35,881 nt of DNA from Bacteroidales bacterium (GTDB lineage: Bacteria > Bacteroidota > Bacteroidia > Bacteroidales > WCHB1-69): positions 1 to 35,881 of the forward strand of contig JAGOKS010000016.1 of the NCBI GenBank assembly GCA_017994425.1. Reading direction: 5' to 3'. The notes below the pieces were generated by a model. It saw only the letters and a program-made list of their open reading frames with translations, searched no databases and had not been told where the DNA came from. Positions 8,870 to 17,701 of this stretch are shown here, piece after piece. How positions within the stretch are numbered: the first letter of the stretch is position 1; every line of letters begins with the position of its first letter. A program made the position numbers and the translations under genes.

Positions 8870-10261
8870 ATGGTTTATATAAAAAGCATTATATTGACTT
8901 TGTTTTTATTGCTTTGTTTGCATATGAGTAATGCGCAAATCGAAAAATTATGTGGCTTATGGATGGATACATTAAAAGTTAATAATGATGTCATGCTTCG
9001 TTTAGTTTTTTCAATCGAAAAACAAAATGATACAGTTGTTATATTTGCTGATAGTCCTGATCAGTATGTTAAGAATATTCCTATTACAAATTATAGTTTT
9101 TCAGATGACACACTTATATTAACGATACATTCATTAGGAGCTAGTTTTAAAGGTGTTTACGACCAAGTTAAGCATGTAATTGTAGGTACCTTTAAACAAA
9201 GTAGTATGAAATTTCCAATACAGTTAGAACGTATTCCTGAACGTATAGTTTGGAATCGACCACAAACTCCTAAAAAACCATATCCTTATACAACAGAAGA
9301 TATTGATTTCTTAAGCGCAGATAAATCCACTTTACTTTCAGGAACTTTATGCCTGCCCCAGGGGGAAGGTCCATTTCCATTAGTAATTTTGATTAGCGGC
9401 AGTGGTTGGCAGGATAGGGATGAAAGTATTTTTGGGCATAAGCCATTTTTAGTAATTGCTGATTATCTTGCTTGTAATGGTGTTGCTTCTTTTCGATACG
9501 ATGATCGTAAAATGGATAGATATTTGGTATCTACTACTATGGATTTATCTAAAGATACAGAAGGAGCGTGGAAATATTTTTCAAAAGACCAACGTTTTAA
9601 TAAAATCGGTTTGATGGGACATAGTGAAGGAGGAATCATTGCGCTTATGCTGGCATCAAGAAATAAAAAAATAGATTTTTTGATTTCATTAGCCGGTTTA
9701 GTACAAGAAGCTCCTGATGTTTTGTTATATCAAATTAACGTATGGTGTAATACAATGAAATTTTCCGAAGAAGAAAATCAGGTCTGTCAGACAATGAATA
9801 GAGATATCTTTACATTAATACAAACAGAAAAAAAAACAGATAAATTATCTGTAAAGTTAGATGAAATGTATACCTCTTTTTCACAAATTTATACATCGGA
9901 TATCTTAACACGCATCGGTTTTTCTCCCAATGAATTTATGGCTAAAAAAATGCAATTAACAAACCCTTGGTATTTGTACTTTATTCGTATGAAACCTAAG
10001 AAATATGCTGTAAAGGTGAGATGCCCAGTTTTAGCTTTAAATGGCAACAAAGACATGCAAGTTCCTTTTGAAAATATACGATTATTAGAAAAATATCTAA
10101 TTCCGAATCCTTCTTCGGAATTTTATGTGATGGATGGATTGAATCATCTCTTCCAGGTTGCAAATAGCGGATTGGTAGAGGAGTACGGTAAAATTGAAGA
10201 AACAATTTCAGAGGAAGTTTTGCATAAAATGGTATTGTTTATAAAAAAAATTATAAAATAA
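8870..10261 (+). CDS. Exported alpha/beta hydrolase (serine aminopeptidase S33-like)
   Basis: A 463-residue protein with a Sec signal peptide (residues 1-23, ending SNAQ). Residues about 24-125 form a beta-rich N-terminal domain. From about residue 140 there is an alpha/beta hydrolase fold with LSGTLCLP, then ILISGSGWQDRDE (oxyanion region) and the nucleophile elbow GHSEGG. The apparent triad is Ser252, Asp395 (in NGNKDMQVP) and His426 (in GLNHLFQ). The family includes esterases and peptidases; the substrate is unknown. The start lies 31 bases after ackA, so it may be cotranscribed. Location is probably periplasmic, since no lipobox or type IX C-terminal domain is visible. Confidence 0.82.
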   Translation: MVYIKSIILTLFLLLCLHMSNAQIEKLCGLWMDTLKVNNDVMLRLVFSIEKQNDTVVIFADSPDQYVKNIPITNYSFSDDTLILTIHSLGASFKGVYDQVKHVIVGTFKQSSMKFPIQLERIPERIVWNRPQTPKKPYPYTTEDIDFLSADKSTLLSGTLCLPQGEGPFPLVILISGSGWQDRDESIFGHKPFLVIADYLACNGVASFRYDDRKMDRYLVSTTMDLSKDTEGAWKYFSKDQRFNKIGLMGHSEGGIIALMLASRNKKIDFLISLAGLVQEAPDVLLYQINVWCNTMKFSEEENQVCQTMNRDIFTLIQTEKKTDKLSVKLDEMYTSFSQIYTSDILTRIGFSPNEFMAKKMQLTNPWYLYFIRMKPKKYAVKVRCPVLALNGNKDMQVPFENIRLLEKYLIPNPSSEFYVMDGLNHLFQVANSGLVEEYGKIEETISEEVLHKMVLFIKKIIK

Positions 10262-10360
10262 TTTTGTTTAAAACTCAAATAAAGTCTTTTCAAGAAATAA
10301 TTTTATAATTTTGTAAAAATTTAAAATTAATTAAAAAAATAATATTAATAAATTAAAGAT

Positions 10361-11554
10361 ATGTTAAAGAGAACAATAGTGGCAATGCCTGGTGATGGAA
10401 TCGGAAAAATAGTATTGGAACAATGCATACGGTTACTGAATGCAGCAGGTTTTGATGCAAATTACGTACATGCGGATATAGGTTGGGATTTTTGGTGTAA
10501 AGAGGGTAATCCACTCCCTGATAGAACTATTGAATTATTAGAGAAACATAAAATAGGCTTATTTGGAGCAATTACGTCCAAACCCAAAGACAAAGCAGCA
10601 TCAGAATTAATTCCTGAGCTTCAAAATAAAGGATTGGTGTATTATAGTCCTATTGTTACAATGCGTCAACATTTCAAAATGGATATTTGCATGCGTCCCT
10701 GTAAAACTTTTAAAGGGAATCCATTGAATTTTATACGTCGTACTGCACAAGGTGATTTTTCTGAACCTATGGTCGATGCAATGATATTTCGTCAAAATAC
10801 AGAAGGTTTGTATGGCGGTATTGAATGGAGTGATGCATCGGATGAAGTTTGGAATGCTTTTATGACACATAAAAAATTTGTATCTAATTTTTCAATGCAT
10901 CCTCGCAATGAAGTATTTATTTCAACGCGGATTTTAACAAAAAAATATACGGAACGTATTTTACGTGCTGCTTTTGATTATGCAAAAGAAAGGGGATTTA
11001 AAGGAGTTACCGTATGCGAAAAACCTAATGTTATACGTGAAACTTCCGGAATGATGTTGAAATTAGCTCAAGATATTGCTAAAAAAGATTATCCGGGAAT
11101 AGCGGTTTGGGATACAAATATTGATGCTCAAATGATGTGGTTAACCAAAAATCCGGAAGACTATAATGTAGTCGTAGCCAGCAATATGTTTGGGGATATC
11201 TTATCCGACGGTTTTGCCGGTTTGGTTGGAGGATTAGGTTTTGCCAGTTCAGCGCAATTTGGAGAAAATGGGGTTGCTGTTTTTGAACCTACTCATGGTT
11301 CTGCGCCTAAATATGCTGACTATACAGTATCAATTGTTAATCCTATCGCCATGTTCTTATCGGCTTGCTTAATGTTGGATTATATTGGTGAAAAAGCATT
11401 ATCTCAACGTATTGAAAAAGCTATTGCTGATGTAATTGCTGAAAGTAAAGTTAAAACATACGATATGATGAAAATGAGCGGTTCTCCGGATGTTATAAAC
11501 AAAGGAGCTGCTTCAACGATTCAAATGACTGATGCTATAATTGCAAAACTGTAA
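10361..11554 (+). CDS. Isocitrate/isopropylmalate dehydrogenase family protein (probably NAD-dependent isocitrate dehydrogenase)
   Basis: A 397-residue beta-decarboxylating dehydrogenase. Visible motifs are MPGDGIGKIV at the N-terminus, FRQNTEGLYGGIEW in the substrate loop, VCEKPNVIRETSGMM, WDTNIDAQMMWL with the metal and catalytic acids, NMFGDILSDGFAGLVGGLG, and EPTHGSAPKYA in the cofactor region. The members are isocitrate, 3-isopropylmalate, homoisocitrate and tartrate dehydrogenases. No leuA, leuC, leuD, citrate synthase or aconitase gene lies nearby to decide. The length and the NTEGLY motif favour an isocitrate dehydrogenase-like role in making 2-oxoglutarate, but this is inference. Translation probably starts at the first ATG, just before MPGDGIG. 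Confidence 0.82.
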   Translation: MLKRTIVAMPGDGIGKIVLEQCIRLLNAAGFDANYVHADIGWDFWCKEGNPLPDRTIELLEKHKIGLFGAITSKPKDKAASELIPELQNKGLVYYSPIVTMRQHFKMDICMRPCKTFKGNPLNFIRRTAQGDFSEPMVDAMIFRQNTEGLYGGIEWSDASDEVWNAFMTHKKFVSNFSMHPRNEVFISTRILTKKYTERILRAAFDYAKERGFKGVTVCEKPNVIRETSGMMLKLAQDIAKKDYPGIAVWDTNIDAQMMWLTKNPEDYNVVVASNMFGDILSDGFAGLVGGLGFASSAQFGENGVAVFEPTHGSAPKYADYTVSIVNPIAMFLSACLMLDYIGEKALSQRIEKAIADVIAESKVKTYDMMKMSGSPDVINKGAASTIQMTDAIIAKL

Positions 11555-11562
11555 ATTAAAAA

Positions 11563-12144
11563 ATGATATCAAATCTCTTACGTGTAAAACAAACTCCACA
11601 TGTTTTAAAAGCAGGAAATATTCTTATTTCTGTGCCTTTTATGTCAGATACGTATTTTTATAGAACCGTCGTTTTATTAATAGAGCATAATCAGAGTGGT
11701 TCATTTGGTATCGTTATTAATAAAAAACTCGAAAAAATACCCCTAAAATTCGTAAAAACAGAAACACAAAAAAAATTGAATCTTTATAACGGTGGACCGG
11801 TAGAAATAGACCGTTTATTTTTCATACATATGTATGGTGATTTATTGGAGAATAACATAAGCCTACCGCAAGGATTGTTTTTTGGAGGCAAAGAATATGA
11901 TTTAATCTCTCTCATTAAAGCTGATTTAGTGGATGAAGAAAATATTAGGTTTTATATAGGTTATAGTGGATGGGAGTCAGGACAATTGGAAACAGAAATC
12001 AAAGCAGAGATGTGGGTTGTAGGTAGATTTGAAAAAGAATATGTGTTTCCTGAAAATCCACAAGTGTGGTCGCATGCTGTGGAAGCTTTAGGAAAAGAAT
12101 ATGCTCATTGGCTTCAATTTCCTGAAAAAGCATATTATAACTAA
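11563..12144 (+). CDS. YqgE/AlgH family protein
   Basis: A 193-residue UPF0301 (YqgE/AlgH) protein. Signatures seen are GNILISVPFMSDTYFYRTVV, IEHNQSGSFGIVINK, LYNGGPVEIDRLFFIH and FYIGYSGWESGQLETEI. The family is widespread; its molecular function is not settled (AlgH was named as a regulator of alginate synthesis in Pseudomonas). The gene starts eight bases after the dehydrogenase, suggesting one transcript. Its last four bases overlap the end of the convergent yicC gene. Confidence 0.9.
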   Translation: MISNLLRVKQTPHVLKAGNILISVPFMSDTYFYRTVVLLIEHNQSGSFGIVINKKLEKIPLKFVKTETQKKLNLYNGGPVEIDRLFFIHMYGDLLENNISLPQGLFFGGKEYDLISLIKADLVDEENIRFYIGYSGWESGQLETEIKAEMWVVGRFEKEYVFPENPQVWSHAVEALGKEYAHWLQFPEKAYYN

Positions 12145-13022
12145 AGTATATTTGCCAATTGTTCTTTAATTTTTTCTAGTTCATCTTTCATTTGCACTAC
12201 TTTTTGTTGTATGTTTATTTCTAACGATTTAGACCCTAAAGTGTTTATTTCACGACCAATTTCTTGAGAAATAAAACTTAGCTTTTTCCCATTTGAAGTT
12301 TCATCTTTCATTGTCTGTATGAAATAATCGCAATGTTTAACTAAACGTACTTTTTCTTCCGTAAAATCAATTTTTTCTAAATAAAAAATTAATTCCTGTT
12401 CTAAACGGTTAGAGTCAAAATCCGTATTTTGTATACAATGCTCTTTTAATGCTTTTTGTAAACGTGTTCTAATTGCATTGATTCTTTCATTTTCATAAGG
12501 TTCAATATCGTTTAGATAAGATATAATATTCATAATATGCAGTTCGAAATCTGAAGACAAGGTTTTTCCTTCATTTTCTCTGCATACATTTGTTAAACGA
12601 CAGGCTTCTTCAATAGTGCTTTTCAAGGTAAGCCATTCATCCTCGCTAGTTAGAATATCTGTTACATCCATAATATCAGGCATATTCATTGCTATCGATA
12701 AAATTTCTACATCAGGGATAGCTATACATAAATCACTTGCTATTTGTTTGAGTTCTTTGAAATATATTTTCACTAATGCGTGATTGATGCAATGGCTATT
12801 GTTAATTGTGTTCTTTTGAATACTTATAGTGCATTCAATTTTTCCTCTTTCTAAAAATTGAGATATTATTTTTCTTATATCATTTTCTCTGTATTTGTAT
12901 TCAGAAGGAATTTTAAGACTGAAATCAAATTGTTTAGCGTTGATAGTTTTGATATCAACTATATAATTTTGTTTGTTGTCCTTCGATGAACAACTTCCGA
13001 AACCGGTCATTGATTTAATCAT
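12141..13022 (-). CDS. yicC: YicC family endoribonuclease
   Basis: A 293-residue YicC-like protein. It has the diagnostic start MIKSMTGFGS and a C-terminal DUF1732 segment (GKKLSFISQEIGREINTLGS, then a coiled-coil-like KMKDELEKIKEQ tail). The family has been described as RNases involved in RNA turnover. In many Bacteroidota gmk follows yicC; here the next gene is the convergent algH, whose stop overlaps by four bases. It lies 20 bases downstream of rsmD and is probably the last gene of the minus-strand operon that begins at 15080. Confidence 0.9.
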   Translation of the reverse strand: MIKSMTGFGSCSSKDNKQNYIVDIKTINAKQFDFSLKIPSEYKYRENDIRKIISQFLERGKIECTISIQKNTINNSHCINHALVKIYFKELKQIASDLCIAIPDVEILSIAMNMPDIMDVTDILTSEDEWLTLKSTIEEACRLTNVCRENEGKTLSSDFELHIMNIISYLNDIEPYENERINAIRTRLQKALKEHCIQNTDFDSNRLEQELIFYLEKIDFTEEKVRLVKHCDYFIQTMKDETSNGKKLSFISQEIGREINTLGSKSLEINIQQKVVQMKDELEKIKEQLANIL

Positions 13023-13042
13023 AACTTTTGATTTTTATTGTT

Positions 13043-13582
13043 TTATAAATTTTCGGCGAAAAGGCTGAAATTAACCTTGCCGTATTTTCGATGTTCATAA
13101 AATTTTGGATGTTTTTCATAGTTAATTCGTGAAGGATGTTCAATAATTAAGAATCCATTCTCTGAAAGTAAAGTACCGGAGAAAACGAGTTCAGGAAGAA
13201 TGGGAAAAGAATCCCAATCATAAGGAGGATCTGCAAAAATAATATTGAATTGTTGTTTGCATGATTGTAAAAATGAAACAACATCTGTTTGGATGATATG
13301 TACATTGTCAAATGCTAATTTTGTAATGATTTTATGGATAAATGCCGTACAAGCAGGGTGATTATCAACAGAAATAATGGAAAGAGCTCCACGGGAAGCA
13401 AACTCATAGGTAATATTACCTGTGCCGGCAAATAAATCCAAAACCTTGATGTTTTCGAAAAAGAAATAGTTGTTTATAATGTTGAATATGCTTTCTTTGG
13501 CTAAATCAGTGGTAGGTCTTACTGGTAAGTTTTGTGGAGCTATGATTTGTCTTTTTTTATGATTGCCACTGATTATACGCAT
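13043..13582 (-). CDS. rsmD: 16S rRNA (guanine(966)-N(2))-methyltransferase RsmD
   Basis: A 179-residue SAM-dependent methyltransferase that modifies G966 of 16S rRNA. It begins MRIISGNHKKRQI with the family RPTTDLAKESIFNIINN segment. It then has the SAM-binding VLDLFAGTGNITYEFASRGA and the catalytic N6-type motif DPPY (in IFADPPYDWD). Length and order match the family. It sits 11 bases after the DUF3822-like gene and 20 bases before yicC, within a compact minus-strand operon. Confidence 0.93.
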   Translation of the reverse strand: MRIISGNHKKRQIIAPQNLPVRPTTDLAKESIFNIINNYFFFENIKVLDLFAGTGNITYEFASRGALSIISVDNHPACTAFIHKIITKLAFDNVHIIQTDVVSFLQSCKQQFNIIFADPPYDWDSFPILPELVFSGTLLSENGFLIIEHPSRINYEKHPKFYEHRKYGKVNFSLFAENL

Positions 13583-13593
13583 AATAAGATTAG

Positions 13594-14415
13594 TTAAAAA
13601 ATATCGCAGTAATAATGATAATGATCTGTCTTCGTTTCATTTTTAGCTTGTAAAATACAAGTTTGATTGAAATATTTCTTTAATGATTGAAAAATAGGAG
13701 ATCTTTCTTCAATGTTACCGCAAATTATAATTTGAATGTCGCTTGTTTTAATAAATATTTTTCGAATAAAATTTACTGTATAATATGTGAAATCAGCTTC
13801 GTTAACAAAACTGAATCCATTTGCTCCCAAAAAATATTTTTTTTCTGCCGCTAAAATAGTAAAATGCAGTTTTTCTACAAAAATCAATACTTTTTTTTCA
13901 CTTTCACTATAATTGTATAAATTTGAAAATAAATTTGAAATTGAAGTTTTTAATTTAAAATCAGGGAAATGCTGTTGAATGTTAGTATATAACGATTTGT
14001 TGCAAGCGGAAATATTAAAAAAATTATAAAATTCAATATTTTCACTTAATGATATATAATCTTCTGCTTTAGAAGTCAATAATGAGAGTATTGCATTGTC
14101 TCCTTCTTTCGTATAATAATCAGTAGGAACTTGTGTGTTTATTTTAGTATATACGTAAAATATATTTGTTTTGCATTCCATAGAAAGTTGCCTATTGGCT
14201 TCTGAAATATATACGATAAATTCATTTTCTATTAGATCACTTGGAATGGTATATTGATTTATTGAATAGGATTTCTTGCTATCGGTTTCATGGATACAAA
14301 TGCAAAATGTGTCAGATAACAAACGAATGGATTTTGTACATATATTTAAATCAATATTTTCAAAAGAATTTTTGTAGCTGAAAGCAGTTTTAATAGTTTC
14401 CATAGCTATTGCCAA
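13594..14415 (-). CDS. DUF3822-like family protein
   Basis: A 273-residue cytoplasmic protein with no signal peptide or membrane segment. Its position directly upstream of rsmD and its beta-rich pattern fit DUF3822, a Bacteroidota family with a predicted actin/ASKHA-like fold commonly found next to rsmD. That assignment rests on gene context and recalled family features, not on a motif I can point to. It overlaps the upstream gene by ten bases, implying translational coupling. The function is unknown. Confidence 0.6.
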   Translation of the reverse strand: MAIAMETIKTAFSYKNSFENIDLNICTKSIRLLSDTFCICIHETDSKKSYSINQYTIPSDLIENEFIVYISEANRQLSMECKTNIFYVYTKINTQVPTDYYTKEGDNAILSLLTSKAEDYISLSENIEFYNFFNISACNKSLYTNIQQHFPDFKLKTSISNLFSNLYNYSESEKKVLIFVEKLHFTILAAEKKYFLGANGFSFVNEADFTYYTVNFIRKIFIKTSDIQIIICGNIEERSPIFQSLKKYFNQTCILQAKNETKTDHYHYYCDIF

Positions 14416-15080
14416 TTACCATCCGTTGTGGCTTCAGTTAAAGAGCCTAATATTAAATCAATAACATTATCTTTATAGTCAAATTTGGGGCCTAAGAATT
14501 GATCTTGTAAATCATTGAATAAGATTCTGCTCAAAAATGATGTTTTTATATGGGAGTCATCATTTAAATTTTTTAAATATTGAGATTTTAATGCTTTTAC
14601 CTCATAAACATGTACATTGATATTTCCTTTTACAATGGTATCGGCATCAATAATAAATTGTTCACCATGAGAATAGGGGATAATATCAAATGTTTTAACA
14701 TCTAGATTAGGTAAAGATTTTAAAATTTCATCTTTTGCATTAACCAAGACAGTATCTCTTCGAACGATTTTTAATTTAATAGCTTCAATTTCAGTTAAAG
14801 TATCAGGTACATGACCTTCTTTAACAATAATTCTCATTTTTCCGTCTGTATAAAATGATTTAAGTTCGTCAAAAGATTTTGCATAAGCACCTTTTTCATT
14901 TTTATAAAAATTTTGTAAGGTACGAATGTCTTCTAACTTCTTTATGACCGTTGTTTTTCGAGCTTCATAAATCTCATTAAATTTTACGGGGCGCATTAAT
15001 GAGCGATATATTAACAATGCAAGAACAATTATACCAATAATTAATCCTGTTTGTATTAGTGTATACTTTGCACTTTTCAT
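14406..15080 (-). CDS. Hypothetical membrane-anchored protein, pseudopilin-like N-terminus
   Basis: A 224-residue protein I do not recognise by name. After a short positive N-terminus, residues about 8-28 form one hydrophobic helix (TGLIIGIIVLALLIYRSL). A basic helical stretch follows, then RTLQNFYKNEKGAYAKSFDEL, which resembles the start of the globular domain of type II/IV pseudopilins. The rest is mixed alpha/beta with no catalytic motif. No prepilin peptidase site (G-F/Y-T-L-x-E) is evident, so pilin kinship is only a suggestion. It is the first gene of the operon with the DUF3822-like gene, rsmD and yicC. A -7-like TACATTTG lies on the minus strand at 15161-15168. Confidence 0.7.
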   Translation of the reverse strand: MKSAKYTLIQTGLIIGIIVLALLIYRSLMRPVKFNEIYEARKTTVIKKLEDIRTLQNFYKNEKGAYAKSFDELKSFYTDGKMRIIVKEGHVPDTLTEIEAIKLKIVRRDTVLVNAKDEILKSLPNLDVKTFDIIPYSHGEQFIIDADTIVKGNINVHVYEVKALKSQYLKNLNDDSHIKTSFLSRILFNDLQDQFLGPKFDYKDNVIDLILGSLTEATTDGNWQ

Positions 15081-15279
15081 TTTTTTATATTTTATTATTC
15101 AATTATTTAATTATTTACATTAATTTATGTAGAGATAGTGTTTCCCCTAAATTATAAATGCAAATGTACTAAAAATTGTTTTTCGTTTATTAAAAAAATC
15201 AATCTTAAAGAAAAAAATAATTTTATGTAGTATTAGAAATTATATTTCTATTGTGTTCATTTCTTTTTTCTTATACACA

Positions 15280-16338
15280 TTAGATGTAATAAATACATCC
15301 TCCACAGTTGTTTTTTTTCGCACCTGTTACACTTCGCAAGCAATTGTTTTCTTCGTTTATACGCATTAATCCTAAAAAGGCAAATATCAAAGCTTCTTTA
15401 TAATCGATAATCAAATCATTGGGCATAAACAGTTTAATTTCATACATATATTTTTGGATTTTTTCAATGAGAAACTTGTTTTTTGCCCCACCACCACTAA
15501 TGAAAATTTCTTTTATGTTTGTGTGTTTTATGACTTCACTTATTTGAAAGGCAATGTGTTCTATCAAGGTTCTTAAATTATCTTCGGGTGAAAGTTGAAA
15601 ATGTGCAAAACAAGGCAACATTGTTTCTATTAACCATTCTTTTCCTAATGATTTTGGGAAAGGTTGACTATAATAATCCAGAGAATTTAAATTAGTAAAT
15701 AATTTTTCATGAAAGCAACCTTGTTTAGCCAAAAAACCATTTTTGTCATAATCAAAGTTTCTTTTCTTTGCAAAATAATTTAAAATTATATTTGCCGGTG
15801 AAATATCAAAAGCAATACGAACATTATTTATCTTATAGGATATATTTGCAAAACCTCCTATATTTAAGCAAGCATCATAATTGCCAAAAAGTAATTCATC
15901 TCCTATGGGGACTAAAGGAGCACCTTGACCTCCCAATGCAACATCCAAAGATCTGAAATCACAAATTGTAGTGATTCCGCATTCGGCAGCAATAGCAGCA
16001 CCCGAACCAATTTGTTTTGTAAATCCTTTTTCTGGTTGATGAAAGATTGTATGTCCGTGAGAAGCAATATAATCCGGTTTTAATCCGCTTTTTTTAATAA
16101 ATGAGGCTACCAGTTGTCCTAATAAATGTCCATATTCACTATCTGTTAAGTTAAATGTTAATGCATCAGTATGCTCCAAGTTTTGTAGACGGTAAGTCCA
16201 TTCGCCCGAGTAGGGAAAAGTTTCGGCACAAACTATATCATAATGCCATTTGTTTTGTACTTTTTCGAATGAACAATAAGCAACATCCACTCCATCCAAT
16301 GAAGTCCCTGACATAATACCTATTATGTTAGTTCTCAT
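15280..16338 (-). CDS. anmK: Anhydro-N-acetylmuramic acid kinase
   Basis: AnmK hydrolyses and phosphorylates 1,6-anhydro-MurNAc to MurNAc-6-phosphate during peptidoglycan recycling. The 352-residue protein has the family start GIMSGTSLDGVDVAYC, then ASHGHTIFHQP with the catalytic region, ICDFRSLDVALGGQGAPLVP, NIGGFANISY, and FISGGGAKNKFL in the ATP-binding half. It begins seven bases after the murF stop, pairing a recycling enzyme with a synthesis enzyme in one transcript. The C-terminus is CLRSVTGAKKNNCGG, and the SVTGA element is usual for the family. Confidence 0.94.
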   Translation of the reverse strand: MRTNIIGIMSGTSLDGVDVAYCSFEKVQNKWHYDIVCAETFPYSGEWTYRLQNLEHTDALTFNLTDSEYGHLLGQLVASFIKKSGLKPDYIASHGHTIFHQPEKGFTKQIGSGAAIAAECGITTICDFRSLDVALGGQGAPLVPIGDELLFGNYDACLNIGGFANISYKINNVRIAFDISPANIILNYFAKKRNFDYDKNGFLAKQGCFHEKLFTNLNSLDYYSQPFPKSLGKEWLIETMLPCFAHFQLSPEDNLRTLIEHIAFQISEVIKHTNIKEIFISGGGAKNKFLIEKIQKYMYEIKLFMPNDLIIDYKEALIFAFLGLMRINEENNCLRSVTGAKKNNCGGCIYYI

Positions 16339-16345
16339 GCTTTTT

Positions 16346-17629
16346 TTATATTATTTCAAGAAAACGTTCCATTTTCATTGTGCGAGAGCCTTTAATTAAT
16401 ATCATGGAATCTTGAGGTTTTTTTAAGCTAATAAATGTACTTGCTTCTTCATAGGATTCAAATATTTGCATGCCTTGGTTGTGTGTTTTTTTAAACTCAG
16501 GGCCCACTAAAAACACCTCAGAAAAATCCAGTTTATTGATTAAATTAACAATTTGTTGGTGTTCTTCTTCACTTGCAATCCCTAATTCTTTCATATCTCC
16601 CAATATGATTATTTTATTTTTTGATTTGAGGGAAGCAAAGTTATAAAGAGCTACTTCCATACTCGAAGGGTTTGCATTGTATGCATCAAGTATAATGGTG
16701 TTTGTCCCAATATATAGAATTTGAGAACGACTATTTGTTGGTTTATAAGTAGCCAATGATGTTTGTATGTTTTGTAAAGAAATATTAAAATATCTTCCTA
16801 CAGCAATGGCTGCCATAATATTATAAAAATTATAATTTCCAATCAATTGAGTTGAGATAATGGTGTTGGTTGTTGGCAGTAATACTTTACAAAATAATTC
16901 ATCGGAAAGTAATTCGCCTTTATAGTCAGCCTTATTGTTTTTGCCATACGTAATTAATAGACTTCCGTATGCATAGTTGAGTAATAAAGAATCATCGTTG
17001 TTAACAAATAATTGCCCATTTCTTTGTTTTACAGATTTATACAAGGCTGTTTTGGTTTCGATTATAGTATTGATTGTATGAAATCCTTCCAAATGGGCTT
17101 TCCCAATATTGGTTATTAAGCCCATAGTCGGTAAAGCGAGTGAGCATAAAAAAGCAATTTCATGGGGATGATTGGCACCCATTTCTATGATGGCTATTTC
17201 TACATCTTTATTAATAGAAAGTAAAGATAATGGAACACCTATATGATTATTTAAATTTCCATAAGTAGCGAACACATTGTATTGTGATGATAATATGGTA
17301 TTGATTAGTTCTTTAGTCGTAGTTTTGCCATTGCTACCTGTAATACCGATGATGGGAATATTCAGATGTGCGCGATGACACTGTGCGAGCTTTTGAAGTG
17401 TATCTAAAGAATTCTTTACATAAATACATTTATTATTTAACACATATTCTTTTTCGTCAACAATAACAAAAGAAGCTCCATTTTCAAGTGCTTGATGTGC
17501 AAAAGTATTTCCGTTAAAATTCTCTCCTTTCAAACAAAAGAAAATACAATTTTCAGTTATATTTCTTGTATCTGTACAAATTACAGAATGGGTAAGATAT
17601 AAAGTATAGATATCTGTAATAGATAACAT
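16346..17629 (-). CDS. murF: UDP-N-acetylmuramoyl-tripeptide--D-alanyl-D-alanine ligase
   Basis: MurF adds D-Ala-D-Ala to UDP-MurNAc-tripeptide, the last cytoplasmic step of the muropeptide precursor. The 427-residue protein has an N-terminal substrate domain (SVICTDTRNITENCIFFCLKG). The central ATPase domain has GITGSNGKTTTKELI and AIIEMGANHPHEI. The C-terminal domain contains ILDAYNANPSSM and ILGDMKELG. It lies downstream of gldJ but is separated from it by a hairpin terminator, and is followed closely by anmK. The D-Ala-D-Ala ligase gene ddl is also in this window, on the other strand near 30005. A gldJ-murF neighbourhood is also known to me from Flavobacteriia. Confidence 0.95.
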   Translation of the reverse strand: MLSITDIYTLYLTHSVICTDTRNITENCIFFCLKGENFNGNTFAHQALENGASFVIVDEKEYVLNNKCIYVKNSLDTLQKLAQCHRAHLNIPIIGITGSNGKTTTKELINTILSSQYNVFATYGNLNNHIGVPLSLLSINKDVEIAIIEMGANHPHEIAFLCSLALPTMGLITNIGKAHLEGFHTINTIIETKTALYKSVKQRNGQLFVNNDDSLLLNYAYGSLLITYGKNNKADYKGELLSDELFCKVLLPTTNTIISTQLIGNYNFYNIMAAIAVGRYFNISLQNIQTSLATYKPTNSRSQILYIGTNTIILDAYNANPSSMEVALYNFASLKSKNKIIILGDMKELGIASEEEHQQIVNLINKLDFSEVFLVGPEFKKTHNQGMQIFESYEEASTFISLKKPQDSMILIKGSRTMKMERFLEII

Positions 17630-17648
17630 TGTAATATGTTTTAAAATA

Positions 17649-17681
17649 AAAATCCCCCCTTAAAAGACAAGGGAGGATTTT
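17649..17681 (-). terminator. Terminator after gldJ
   Basis: A 13-bp stem with one mismatch (17649-17661 paired with 17669-17681) encloses a seven-base loop. On the minus strand it is followed by a T-rich run. It lies between the gldJ stop and murF and probably separates the two units. Confidence 0.7.
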
Positions 17682-17701
17682 GAATATTAATAGTTAATTT
17701 A

